This document shows, one piece after another, positions 1-7,691 of a DNA stretch of 64,000 nt. The DNA comes from Lachnospiraceae bacterium UBA3632 (GTDB lineage: Bacteria; Bacillota; Clostridia; Lachnospirales; Lachnospiraceae): contig DFKZ01000036.1 in the NCBI GenBank assembly GCA_002373975.1, positions 1 to 64,000 on the forward strand, given 5' to 3'. The stretch's first letter is position 1. Each line of letters opens with the position of its first letter. The notes beneath the pieces were generated by a model. The model made no database searches and was not told where the DNA came from. It saw only the letters and a list, made by a program, of their open reading frames with translations. The position numbers were made by a program, and so were the translations under genes.

Positions 1-2
1 CT

Positions 3-749
3 ATAGTGCTCTTTGACTGGCAGCCTTCAAGGCGTACCGACCATCCAAGGGAATTCCTTAAGGATTTCTCCGGAACCGTAGTCACCGATGGATATCAGGT
101 ATATCACACACTTGGCAAGGAACGACCTGATCTTAACATCGCCGGCTGCTGGATCCATGCACGCAGGCCTTATGCCGAATTCATTAAATCCGTCGGGCTT
201 CAGGCAGCCAAGGGTTCCATAGCTCAGGAAGCCTACGACATGATCACCGAGATCATGCACATGGACAACGGATACGATGACCTGTCACCCAAAGACAGAA
301 AAATGCAGCGTCAACTGCATCTCAAGAAGAAAGTTGACGACTATTTCGCATGGGTAAAAGTCAAATACGATCAAGTGACCAGGAACAGCTCTATCGGCAA
401 AGCTCTTGCATACAGCATCAATCAGGAGGAATACCTTCGTAAATTCCTTGACGATGGTAACATCCCCATGGATAACAACTATGCCGAGCAGGCAATAAGG
501 CCTTTTACGCTTGGTCGTAAGAACTTCGTTATAATCGAATCCGATAAGGGAGCCAAGGCCAGCGCTGTTCTTTACAGCCTTGTTGAAACAGCAAAGGCAA
601 ACCAGCTGAACACCTACAAGTACTTTGAGTTACTTCTTACGGAAATCCCGAAGCACATGGAAGATAAAAGCCTCCACTTTCTGGACGATCTCATGCCCTG
701 GTCAAAAAGGGTTCAAAAAGAATGTCCCAGCATGTATAAAAAATCTTAA
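3..749 (+). CDS. IS66-family transposase, C-terminal part (5' end outside window)
   Basis: This is the catalytic C-terminal part of an IS66-type DDE transposase. The reading frame is open at the left edge, so the apparent GTG at position 6 is an internal valine codon. The segment VVTDGYQVY carries the second catalytic Asp (about residue 28 from position 6), and the typical IS66 block MDNNYAEQAIRPF carries the catalytic Glu (about residue 161), followed by the family's GRKNF segment. It cuts and joins the element ends. It is followed by a terminator and a probable right inverted repeat. The accessory IS66 genes (TnpA/TnpB-like) would lie to the left, outside the window, so intactness of the element cannot be judged. 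Confidence 0.93.
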   Translation: MVLFDWQPSRRTDHPREFLKDFSGTVVTDGYQVYHTLGKERPDLNIAGCWIHARRPYAEFIKSVGLQAAKGSIAQEAYDMITEIMHMDNGYDDLSPKDRKMQRQLHLKKKVDDYFAWVKVKYDQVTRNSSIGKALAYSINQEEYLRKFLDDGNIPMDNNYAEQAIRPFTLGRKNFVIIESDKGAKASAVLYSLVETAKANQLNTYKYFELLLTEIPKHMEDKSLHFLDDLMPWSKRVQKECPSMYKKS

Positions 750-788
750 GTTAACAAGGATCAATAATCTATCTTAATCCCCGCAGAA
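711..788 (+). repeat. 78-bp direct repeat, copy 1 (IS66 3' end)
   Basis: Covers the last codons of the transposase and the first half of the terminator. It is repeated at 862-939 with one mismatch (A versus C in the ATC-ATAATC segment). Confidence 0.9.
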
Positions 789-802
789 ATGTGGGGATTT
801 TT
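776..802 (+). terminator. Rho-independent terminator after the IS66 transposase
   Basis: AATCCCC (776-782) pairs with GGGGATT (793-799), a 7-bp stem with a 10-nt loop, followed by a short T run. It lies 27 bases after the transposase stop codon. Confidence 0.6.
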
Positions 803-861
803 AATTTGCAGTACTCATAATTGAGGGCTTACGAGGTTTACACAAAATAATTTACACTCTC

Positions 862-939
862 GTTCAAAAAGAATGTCCCAGCATGTATAAAAAATCTTAA
901 GTTAACAAGGATCCATAATCTATCTTAATCCCCGCAGAA
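862..939 (+). repeat. 78-bp direct repeat, copy 2 (orphan IS66 tail)
   Basis: Matches 711-788 at 77 of 78 positions. It has the transposase C-terminal codons and stop but loses similarity in the terminator loop and has no right end, so it is a truncated remnant of a second, closely related IS66 copy. Confidence 0.88.
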
Positions 940-1154
940 CTGATCATTACTTTTTGCTGTCTTTTCTAGTTTGCTGTACCCTATTGTAAAATAAGCATTT
1001 TCACTATATTAATTATTCTATTTTATCGTGTTTTATATTTGACTATCATAGAATAAAGACCAAGTAATCACCAAAAGTAGATATATTTTTTGAGTAGTTC
1101 ATAGTATGAATATTTCAAAATATCTTTAGTTCGAACCCCCACCCTCTTCTACTT
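940..1154. other. AT-rich gene-free stretch with a tRNA-like T-loop motif
   Basis: No coding signal seen. The segment is clearly more AT-rich than the core sequence. Around 1129-1152 there is GTTCGAACCCCCACCCTCTT, which reads like the T-loop plus acceptor 3' side of a tRNA, but the matching 5' T-stem and the rest of a tRNA are absent. Confidence 0.4.
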
Positions 1155-1739
1155 TTAACAATCCATTATTGCACTATGAAGTCTCTGACGATATGGTTTT
1201 ATATAATCCTTCCACTCGTTTTTATCAATTTTCCCCAATTTAAACTCAATGGCTTTATTGTATATATCATCCAATTCTTTTTCATTAAATATATCATCAG
1301 ATGTTTCAAACATCCACATCCATAGTTCTGGACAAATAACAGAATGGATACTAGTCCTGCACTTCAAAAATACATTCATTCCCAAATAAGATACAATAAG
1401 ATGCCATTTTTGATTCGGTTCATATTCTTTTGAATTAACCTTAACTTTCAACGGTGACAACTGTTGTAACGACTCATTATTCAGATATTTAAACGCCTCA
1501 AACTCATGCAACTTACCGTTTTTCTCTAATTCAGATAAATAATAATAATATGGCTTAAAACCCTCTCTTAAGCAGTCAGTCGTTCCTTTCGTTTCTATAA
1601 ACTTGGCTAGATTAATATAGCCATAGTCATTACTCGAAAGTTCTTGTTGATAATCCTTTATTAAATTATTTGTACGATTACACCCATCGCAAGACTTATC
1701 ACTATAATATTTTAAATAGCTTTCTGTAATTCTATCCAT
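1155..1739 (-). CDS. Hypothetical protein, 194 aa, AT-rich island
   Basis: I do not recognise this family. The protein is soluble-looking, has no signal peptide or membrane segment, and is rich in Tyr, Asn, Lys and Glu. It has a CDGC pair near residue 17 and a Trp-rich stretch near residue 140 (PELWMWMF). The start ATG is preceded by GAAAGGTG at good spacing, which supports a real gene. It lies in the low-GC island between IS66 remnants and the PD-(D/E)XK gene, so its likely origin is horizontal transfer. The 385-bp gap to the nuclease-like gene argues against a tight operon. No function is assigned. Confidence 0.7.
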   Translation of the reverse strand: MDRITESYLKYYSDKSCDGCNRTNNLIKDYQQELSSNDYGYINLAKFIETKGTTDCLREGFKPYYYYLSELEKNGKLHEFEAFKYLNNESLQQLSPLKVKVNSKEYEPNQKWHLIVSYLGMNVFLKCRTSIHSVICPELWMWMFETSDDIFNEKELDDIYNKAIEFKLGKIDKNEWKDYIKPYRQRLHSAIMDC

Positions 1740-2124
1740 ACTTCACCTTTCTATTGCAAATTTGTAATTTTACTTTATTATACCCACTCTAGGTAAGTAC
1801 CCACATGTAAAAAGACACAAAATGAACTATTCATTGTTATTAGCCAATTTTTTAGTCAGAATCCATTGAATTAATAGGTAATCTGGTAAATATTTTTTAC
1901 AGATCATATATACATTCTTTTTTTCATAATTGTTTAAGGGTTATCATTATTTTTATGCTTTCTCTCATTTGCATCTTGTCTTCTGTAGAAATGTTCTCAA
2001 GTTCACTGCAAAATAGTGAGGATAGTCCGATTCCGCAAAAAGTTTTTGACATTATGCAAACGAAAATTGCTAATAAAAAAATATATGTCATTTTATCCAT
2101 TGAATAGTTCCGGCGTATTTCTAT
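1740..2124. other. 385-bp AT-rich intergenic region
   Basis: No ORF with a convincing ribosome binding site, no clear terminator and no repeat were seen. It probably contains the promoter of the 194-aa gene and the 3' region of the nuclease-like gene; both are on the minus strand. Confidence 0.4.
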
Positions 2125-3549
2125 CTACCTTTCGAATACTTTTATTGTCTCATTCTTGAAATCTGTATATTCAAGATCTCTTAAGTCTTCCTCGACCTTT
2201 TTCCAAGTCTCAATCAAGAATTTCAAACTCGTTTTTTGTGTTTTAACAGTATACCTTGCCAACAAATTTATATCATTAGAACTATCTCCTGATTTGTTGA
2301 AATTATTAACTTCCCAAGCACAATTGTTTTTTCCTAATTCACTAAACTTATCAACAATTCTTTTTCTATCCTGTTCTCTTTCTTTTTTATTTTTCCATGG
2401 TAATCCTTGGTCTTTGTATTTATCATTTCGTAAATTTATAGTAATTGTTACTGAATCATTACAAATATGATGTACATCCATCAAAATACACGTTCTGTAA
2501 TTATTCGATATATAAGCAAATTGCCAATATTTTCCGTTATATGTTGAAATAGAAAATCTATCTTCTAAAGAATCGCCTTTTATTGATTCCATAAAACTTG
2601 CAAAAATCGGATTCCATATTTTTGATTGAGGTTTCCAAAGAAAATCCGGGTCCTTCTCACTATAGAAAACCCTACTATCTATTCTATCAATTTGCTTCTT
2701 CCAAAAATCTATACTTTGGCTATATTCACTTATTATTTGATTTGTAATTTTACCATTGTGTTTTTCAAAATCCTTAAACAATTCATCAATCTTATCAATA
2801 TCCAGTATTTCCCATTCTCTAAAACATTTATTTACTATACTATCAATACTTTTTCTTTCGTCGTCTAGGCTTTCAAGTTCCTGATTGATTTTTTTTATTT
2901 CCGATTTCTTTTCTTCTAATTCGTTCTGATATTTAGCAATTGTAGATTGACGTTTATATGCGTTTATTTTTTTAATCCTTTTATTACATTTTTCTATCTT
3001 TCCTTCACATATTTTTACTGATGCATCATTATCCTTCTCATATTGTTTTTTTAGTAAAACCTTACATCTGGAATTAGCATCAATAATAGTGTTTTTCTCA
3101 TATTCATTTACAAATTCATTTTTGTAATAATACAGGAATACTCTTTTCTCAGTAAAATACTTTACATATTCATCCATTCCCAAGAATTTATCATAATATT
3201 TTTCCAACTGTGTTTTGTATATTTCTCCATCAGATTTATTGCTAGAATGTATTGACGATCCTGTTTTGTCTTCAATAATAACAAGATACTCATTTTTATT
3301 TGTCTTTATATTTAAGATAATATCTGAATTTTTAACTTGTGTATCTACTTCTACTGTTTCTATTTTTTCCCCATTGTTTCCAATTTTCGATAAATACTCC
3401 AGGAAATACTTTGAAAACTTCTCAATTTCAGTTTTGGGTTCGTCTTTTGTGAAATTATAAAAAATCCATGTTAAAAATGCGTCTTGATACGCTTCACTAT
3501 TTGCTGAATAAAAAAAGTTTCTTTCTCCAAATTCATTTCTTTCGTTCAT
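2125..3549 (-). CDS. PD-(D/E)XK nuclease-like protein (474 aa), possible defence gene
   Basis: Counting from the chosen start, Asp76 (NSDIILN), then Glu93 and Lys95 (IIEDKTGS) form a D-Xn-E-X-K pattern on predicted beta strands, followed by a QLEKYY helix. This is the arrangement of PD-(D/E)XK endonuclease folds (the PDDEXK_4-like group). A lysine/glutamate-rich coiled coil occupies about residues 165-235, and a C-terminal half of unknown fold follows. The start at 3549 is chosen because GGAGGAG sits just upstream; an in-frame ATG at 3573 lies before that site and is unlikely. Composition is AT-rich, unlike the core, and an IS66 end lies nearby. Proteins of this group are often found in phage-defence islands, but no partner gene is present here. 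Nuclease fold likely; substrate unknown. Confidence 0.7.
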   Translation of the reverse strand: MNERNEFGERNFFYSANSEAYQDAFLTWIFYNFTKDEPKTEIEKFSKYFLEYLSKIGNNGEKIETVEVDTQVKNSDIILNIKTNKNEYLVIIEDKTGSSIHSSNKSDGEIYKTQLEKYYDKFLGMDEYVKYFTEKRVFLYYYKNEFVNEYEKNTIIDANSRCKVLLKKQYEKDNDASVKICEGKIEKCNKRIKKINAYKRQSTIAKYQNELEEKKSEIKKINQELESLDDERKSIDSIVNKCFREWEILDIDKIDELFKDFEKHNGKITNQIISEYSQSIDFWKKQIDRIDSRVFYSEKDPDFLWKPQSKIWNPIFASFMESIKGDSLEDRFSISTYNGKYWQFAYISNNYRTCILMDVHHICNDSVTITINLRNDKYKDQGLPWKNKKEREQDRKRIVDKFSELGKNNCAWEVNNFNKSGDSSNDINLLARYTVKTQKTSLKFLIETWKKVEEDLRDLEYTDFKNETIKVFER

Positions 3550-3585
3550 ATTTTTCTCCTCCTGAAAAAACATTCTTTTTATATC

Positions 3586-4524
3586 TTATCTGATATTTTC
3601 CGATCCCTTTTCGTTTGCGATCTGTTTAAACAGGTTGTACAGGCCGCTCTGAATTGCTGTGTTGTCGTGATCTGCACCCGGTATTTCATACCAGATGTGC
3701 TGCGCACCGTTTTTCTCGAGAAGCTCGTGGTAGGACAGCGGATACTTCCCGACCACGGAATCCCTTGTACCGCAGCAAACTATGAAAACATCGGGGCAGA
3801 CGGCATCTTCCGCGAATCTGACCTCGCTCTCTTCGAGCTGACCTTCATGAGTCATAAAGTTATCCTTTGTCGGCACGATCCCGGGTGCCGCAGAGATTGC
3901 GCAGACATACCCGAAAAGCTCGGGCCTTTGAAGCGTAATGAAAATCGTCTCCCTTCCACCCATAGAAAATCCTGCAAGATATGTATTTTCTCTTCCGGTA
4001 AGAACAGAATAATTACTCTCTATATAAGGCATAAGATCATTAACAAGATCATTGATGAAATTATCATAGGGAAGTACGCTCTCAGCGTCGAACCCGGGCT
4101 TCTGGTCGGGGTCTGAACTTGCATACATATTGGGGCACACAACGATCGTCTCTCCTATGATCCCATCGGCTGCCATATTTCCGACTATTTCTTTGATCTT
4201 ATTTCCGGAATCATTTGAAAAAGAATACTCATCGCCAAAGATACCGTGAAGCAGATAAAGAACGGGATACTTACTGTCCTCATTGTAATCAGCGGGAAGA
4301 AGAATACTGTAACCCCTCTCAAGCCCGCATGTTTCGGAATAATATGTTCCGTGAGTGTATTCACCATAGGTTATATCTGCTCTGTGCTCCGTAAACATGG
4401 CAGGGCATTTTTCCTCTATCTCGCCGTTTAACGCAAATTCATAGGGCTCTTCTGAGGAATCTTTTTTATCCTCTTCGATTTCTATTCCCGTAGCGAACTT
4501 ATTCTTATCTTCTTCAGCACCCAC
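3586..4524 (-). CDS. Alpha/beta-hydrolase esterase, carbohydrate esterase CE1-like
   Basis: The protein has an esterase-D/feruloyl-esterase-like layout: an oxyanion segment LLHGIFGDE, the nucleophile elbow GFSMGG and a catalytic His in GADHD near the C-terminus. In plant-fibre degraders such enzymes remove feruloyl or acetyl groups from xylan. No signal peptide or membrane segment is visible, and the first 35 or so residues are acidic and probably disordered, so it appears cytoplasmic. The GTG start at 4522-4524 has GGAG about 9 bases upstream. It starts 33 bases after the rarA stop, in the same frame, so the two are probably co-transcribed. Substrate is not determined by the sequence. Confidence 0.8.
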   Translation of the reverse strand: MGAEEDKNKFATGIEIEEDKKDSSEEPYEFALNGEIEEKCPAMFTEHRADITYGEYTHGTYYSETCGLERGYSILLPADYNEDSKYPVLYLLHGIFGDEYSFSNDSGNKIKEIVGNMAADGIIGETIVVCPNMYASSDPDQKPGFDAESVLPYDNFINDLVNDLMPYIESNYSVLTGRENTYLAGFSMGGRETIFITLQRPELFGYVCAISAAPGIVPTKDNFMTHEGQLEESEVRFAEDAVCPDVFIVCCGTRDSVVGKYPLSYHELLEKNGAQHIWYEIPGADHDNTAIQSGLYNLFKQIANEKGSENIR

Positions 4525-4557
4525 TTTTTCATCTCCTTTATTATCTTCGATATTCTT

Positions 4558-5898
4558 TTATTTTTCCTTTGCTTCTTTTTTTATCTTCTTAAGATGTTCA
4601 CGTATCTTTACTTCATATCCCTGTCCGTCAGGTCTGTAGAATTCCTTTCCGGTAAGCTCATAGGGAAGATACTGTTGCTCGACATAGTGATTCTTAAAGT
4701 CGTGTGCATAAAGATAGCCTGTGCCGTGCCCAAGCTTGGCAGCACCTTTATAATGCGCATCCTGCAGATGCGGAGGGATCGGAAGATTTCCGCTTGCCGC
4801 TACTTCTGCCATCGCCTCGTCAACCGCTCCGTAAGCTGCATTGGACTTAGGCGCACATGCCACATAGGTGGCGGCTTGTGACAGGATTATCCTCGCCTCC
4901 GGCATTCCTATCCTCTCTATTGCCATACAGGCATTTGTCGCAACCACTATCGCCATCGGATCCGCATTTCCAACATCTTCGGATGCGCAGATCATGATCC
5001 TTCTCGCGATAAATTTGATATCCTCTCCCGCATACAGCATCCTGGCCAGGTAATACACCGCAGCATCGGGATCGGAGCCTCTCATGCTCTTTATGAATGC
5101 GGAGATGGTATCGTAATGATTGTCACCGTCCTTATCGTATCTTACAGCACGCTTTTGGATGCATTCCTGAGCTACATCGAGTGTGATATGAATCAGCCCG
5201 TCGTCGCTGCGCGGAGTGGACATCACACCAAGCTCTACGGCATTTAATGCCTTTCTCGCATCCCCTCCCGCAATATCCGCAAGGAAGCTTACCGCATCAT
5301 CATCTATTACCGCTTTGTAAGCCCCCATTCCTCTTTCGTCATCGCTTACGGCCTTTTTTATCAGACCCTCAACAGCTTCCTGTGAAAGAGGCTTTAACTC
5401 AAAGATTATAGATCTCGAAACAAGAGCGCCGTTTACTTCAAAGTAGGGATTCTCGGTGGTGGCACCGATTAGTATAAGAGTTCCGTCCTCCACAAAGGGA
5501 AGCAGGTAATCCTGCTGGCTCTTGTTAAAGCGGTGTATCTCGTCGATAAACAGGATCGTCCTTTTACCGTTTAATCCCAGCAGTCCCTTTGCCTTTTCGA
5601 CCACCTCTTCCATATCCTTCTTGCCGGCTATGGTGGCATTTATCTGGGTAAATTCTGCGCTTGTTGTATTTGCAATGACTCTTGCAAGAGTGGTCTTTCC
5701 GGTTCCCGGAGGCCCATAGAATATAAGAGAGCTCAGCTTATCCGCTTTGATCGCCCTGTAGAGCAGCTTATCCTCTGCAAGGATATGTTCCTGCCCCACC
5801 ACTTCGTCAATGGTGCGCGGGCGCATTCTCGCTGCAAGAGGGGACTCTTTCTCTCTTGCATTTTCACTCATCATTTCAAAAAGATTTAACTGGTCCAT
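4558..5898 (-). CDS. rarA: Replication-associated recombination protein A (AAA+ ATPase)
   Basis: RarA/MgsA/WRNIP1-family clamp-loader-like ATPase that acts at stalled replication forks. Walker A GPPGTGKTT is at residues 62-70, Walker B appears as ILFIDEIHRF, and sensor 1 as GATTENP. The C-terminal part contains the MgsA tetramerisation region with the family segment QDAHYKGA. The 446-aa length is normal. The N-terminus contains QLNLF, which fits the beta-clamp binding consensus QL(S/D)LF. A weak GAGG precedes the ATG. The esterase gene follows at 33 bp. Possible promoter: TTGAAC and TAAAAT, 18 bp apart, upstream on the minus strand. Confidence 0.93.
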   Translation of the reverse strand: MDQLNLFEMMSENAREKESPLAARMRPRTIDEVVGQEHILAEDKLLYRAIKADKLSSLIFYGPPGTGKTTLARVIANTTSAEFTQINATIAGKKDMEEVVEKAKGLLGLNGKRTILFIDEIHRFNKSQQDYLLPFVEDGTLILIGATTENPYFEVNGALVSRSIIFELKPLSQEAVEGLIKKAVSDDERGMGAYKAVIDDDAVSFLADIAGGDARKALNAVELGVMSTPRSDDGLIHITLDVAQECIQKRAVRYDKDGDNHYDTISAFIKSMRGSDPDAAVYYLARMLYAGEDIKFIARRIMICASEDVGNADPMAIVVATNACMAIERIGMPEARIILSQAATYVACAPKSNAAYGAVDEAMAEVAASGNLPIPPHLQDAHYKGAAKLGHGTGYLYAHDFKNHYVEQQYLPYELTGKEFYRPDGQGYEVKIREHLKKIKKEAKEK

Positions 5899-6044
5899 CA
5901 GACTGCCTCAAAACTTTTCTATCTTCGAACTATTTTACGTATTCGTAATGTATCCGTTCAACATCCAAAACATATATATTTTACCAAAAAGTCACCCATT
6001 TAACAATAATTCCGTAGGTATCGCCTTCGTGATCCCTTCCGCAA

Positions 6045-6073
6045 TTGTCATAACAAATCCAATGTGATAAACT
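6045..6073 (+). promoter_or_regulatory. Candidate sigma-70 promoter for the phosphohexomutase gene
   Basis: TTGTCA (6045-6050), a 17-base spacer and TAAACT (6068-6073) lie about 60 bases before the ATG in the divergent region between rarA and the mutase. Confidence 0.42.
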
Positions 6074-6133
6074 ATATTCTGATCTGTTCCTTATGGGAAA
6101 AATCATAAGATCATCGGAATGTGAGGTAGAGAT

Positions 6134-7639
6134 ATGAGTTATTCGGAACTTCAAAACGGAAGTGACATAAGGGGCATCGCAATGGAGAACGAAACCGGAG
6201 CGGTCAATCTTACAGATAAGGCAGCCTGCGATATAGCTGCAGCATTTGTTAAATGGATGAAGGAAAAGCTTCACAGGGACAATGTGAGGATCGCCATCGG
6301 ACGTGATTCAAGGCTCACCGGAGAATCCCTTTTAAATGCCGCAGCAAAAGGAGTATCTACCGAGGGCTCAAAGGCATATGATCTGGGCCTTGCATCCACC
6401 CCCGCCATGTTTATGACTACAGTGCTCGGGGATGATCCCTTTGACGGAAGCATCATGATCACAGCAAGCCATCTTCCCTGGTATAGAAACGGCATGAAGT
6501 TTTTCATATCAAGAGGCGGACTTGAAAAGGATGAGATAAAGGAGATCACGGCTATCGCAGATTCTCTCGCTTCCGAAGGCAGAGAGGCAAAGCAGACTTC
6601 CTCTCCCGAAAAAGTCAGCTTTATGGACACATACACAGAATATCTCAGAAACAAGATAATCACCGGTGCAGGCCGCGGTGATAAACCTTTATCGGGGCTT
6701 CATATCGTAGTTGATGCCGGAAACGGAGCAGGTGGATTCTTTGTAAAAGATGTGCTGCAAAAGCTTGGCGCCGACACTGCGGGAAGTCAGTTCTTAGATC
6801 CCGACGGGCACTTCCCCAATCATATTCCCAATCCCGAGAATAAGGAAGCTGCCGAAGCAATCAAGGATGCCACGATGAATTCCAATGCAGACCTTGGTAT
6901 TATCTTTGATACCGACGTGGACAGAGCCGGTGCGGTTCTTCCCGGCGGAAAGACTCTCACAAGAAACGACCTTATCGCCGCTCTTGCCACCATTGCGCTT
7001 AACTCCAATCCCGGAACCACCATCGTCACCGATTCCGTCACAAGCGACGGGCTGGCTCAGTTCATAGCTTCAAAGGGCGGTGTGCATAAGAGATTCAAGA
7101 GAGGCTACAGAAACGTTATCGATGAGGCTATAAGACTTAATTCATCGGGCATTGATTCACAGCTTGCCATCGAGACCAGCGGACACGGTGCATTTAAGGA
7201 AAATTATTTCCTCGATGACGGCGCATATCTCATGGTTAAGCTCCTTATCGAAATGGGTAAGGGTAATAACATCTCCTCTCTTATCGAGGGATTAAAGGAG
7301 CCCGCAGAGAGCGTTGAACTGCGTTTCCATGTGGGAGAAGTAAGTGACCTTCAGGCAAACGGAGACAGGATCCTTAAGTATCTTGAAGATAATGCGGGAT
7401 CCGTCGAGGGATGGACTATCGAAAAAGAAAACTATGAGGGCGTAAGAGTTAATTGCGATGCATCCCATGGTAACGGATGGCTTCTCTTAAGAAAGTCCCT
7501 TCACGAACCCATTATGCCCCTTAATATCGAAAGTGACAGCAAGGGTGGCGCTCTCCTTATAGCAAAGGCTCTGTATAAGCTTATCGAGAATGAAAAAACT
7601 CTCGATCTTACACCGATCAGAGAGTTTTGTAAAGAGTGA
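6134..7639 (+). CDS. Phosphomannomutase/phosphoglucomutase family protein
   Basis: Alpha-D-phosphohexomutase that moves phosphate between C1 and C6 of hexoses (mannose or glucose phosphate). The phosphoserine loop is TASHLPW with Ser112, a variant of the usual TASHNP that defines a separate subgroup. The metal loop FDTDVDR supplies Asp259, Asp261 and Asp263. The sugar-binding loop is ETSGHGAF, and a C-terminal phosphate-binding domain follows. At 501 aa the length fits. It is transcribed alone, divergent from rarA, and ends in a terminator overlapping the murD 3' end. Whether Man-6-P or Glc-6-P is preferred cannot be read from the sequence. Confidence 0.88.
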   Translation: MSYSELQNGSDIRGIAMENETGAVNLTDKAACDIAAAFVKWMKEKLHRDNVRIAIGRDSRLTGESLLNAAAKGVSTEGSKAYDLGLASTPAMFMTTVLGDDPFDGSIMITASHLPWYRNGMKFFISRGGLEKDEIKEITAIADSLASEGREAKQTSSPEKVSFMDTYTEYLRNKIITGAGRGDKPLSGLHIVVDAGNGAGGFFVKDVLQKLGADTAGSQFLDPDGHFPNHIPNPENKEAAEAIKDATMNSNADLGIIFDTDVDRAGAVLPGGKTLTRNDLIAALATIALNSNPGTTIVTDSVTSDGLAQFIASKGGVHKRFKRGYRNVIDEAIRLNSSGIDSQLAIETSGHGAFKENYFLDDGAYLMVKLLIEMGKGNNISSLIEGLKEPAESVELRFHVGEVSDLQANGDRILKYLEDNAGSVEGWTIEKENYEGVRVNCDASHGNGWLLLRKSLHEPIMPLNIESDSKGGALLIAKALYKLIENEKTLDLTPIREFCKE

Positions 7640-7657
7640 TCCGATTAAATGATCAAT

Positions 7658-7691
7658 ACCTGTTTTTCAATGCCGGGATCACAGGTTTTTT
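7658..7691 (+). terminator. Terminator after the phosphohexomutase gene
   Basis: ACCTGT (7658-7663) pairs with ACAGGT (7681-7686), followed by five more Ts. The hairpin overlaps the last codons of the convergent murD-like gene. Confidence 0.5.

Larger units (their letters stand above)
1..832 (+). mobile_element. IS66-family insertion sequence, right end
   Basis: The transposase is followed by a terminator and then by GGGCTTAC at 825-832. This is the mirror image of the GTAAGC-type ends common in IS66 elements, so I place the right inverted repeat end at 832. IS66 members usually make 8-bp target duplications; the next 8 bases (833-840) are the expected duplication but the left flank is not in the window to confirm it. 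Confidence 0.6.
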
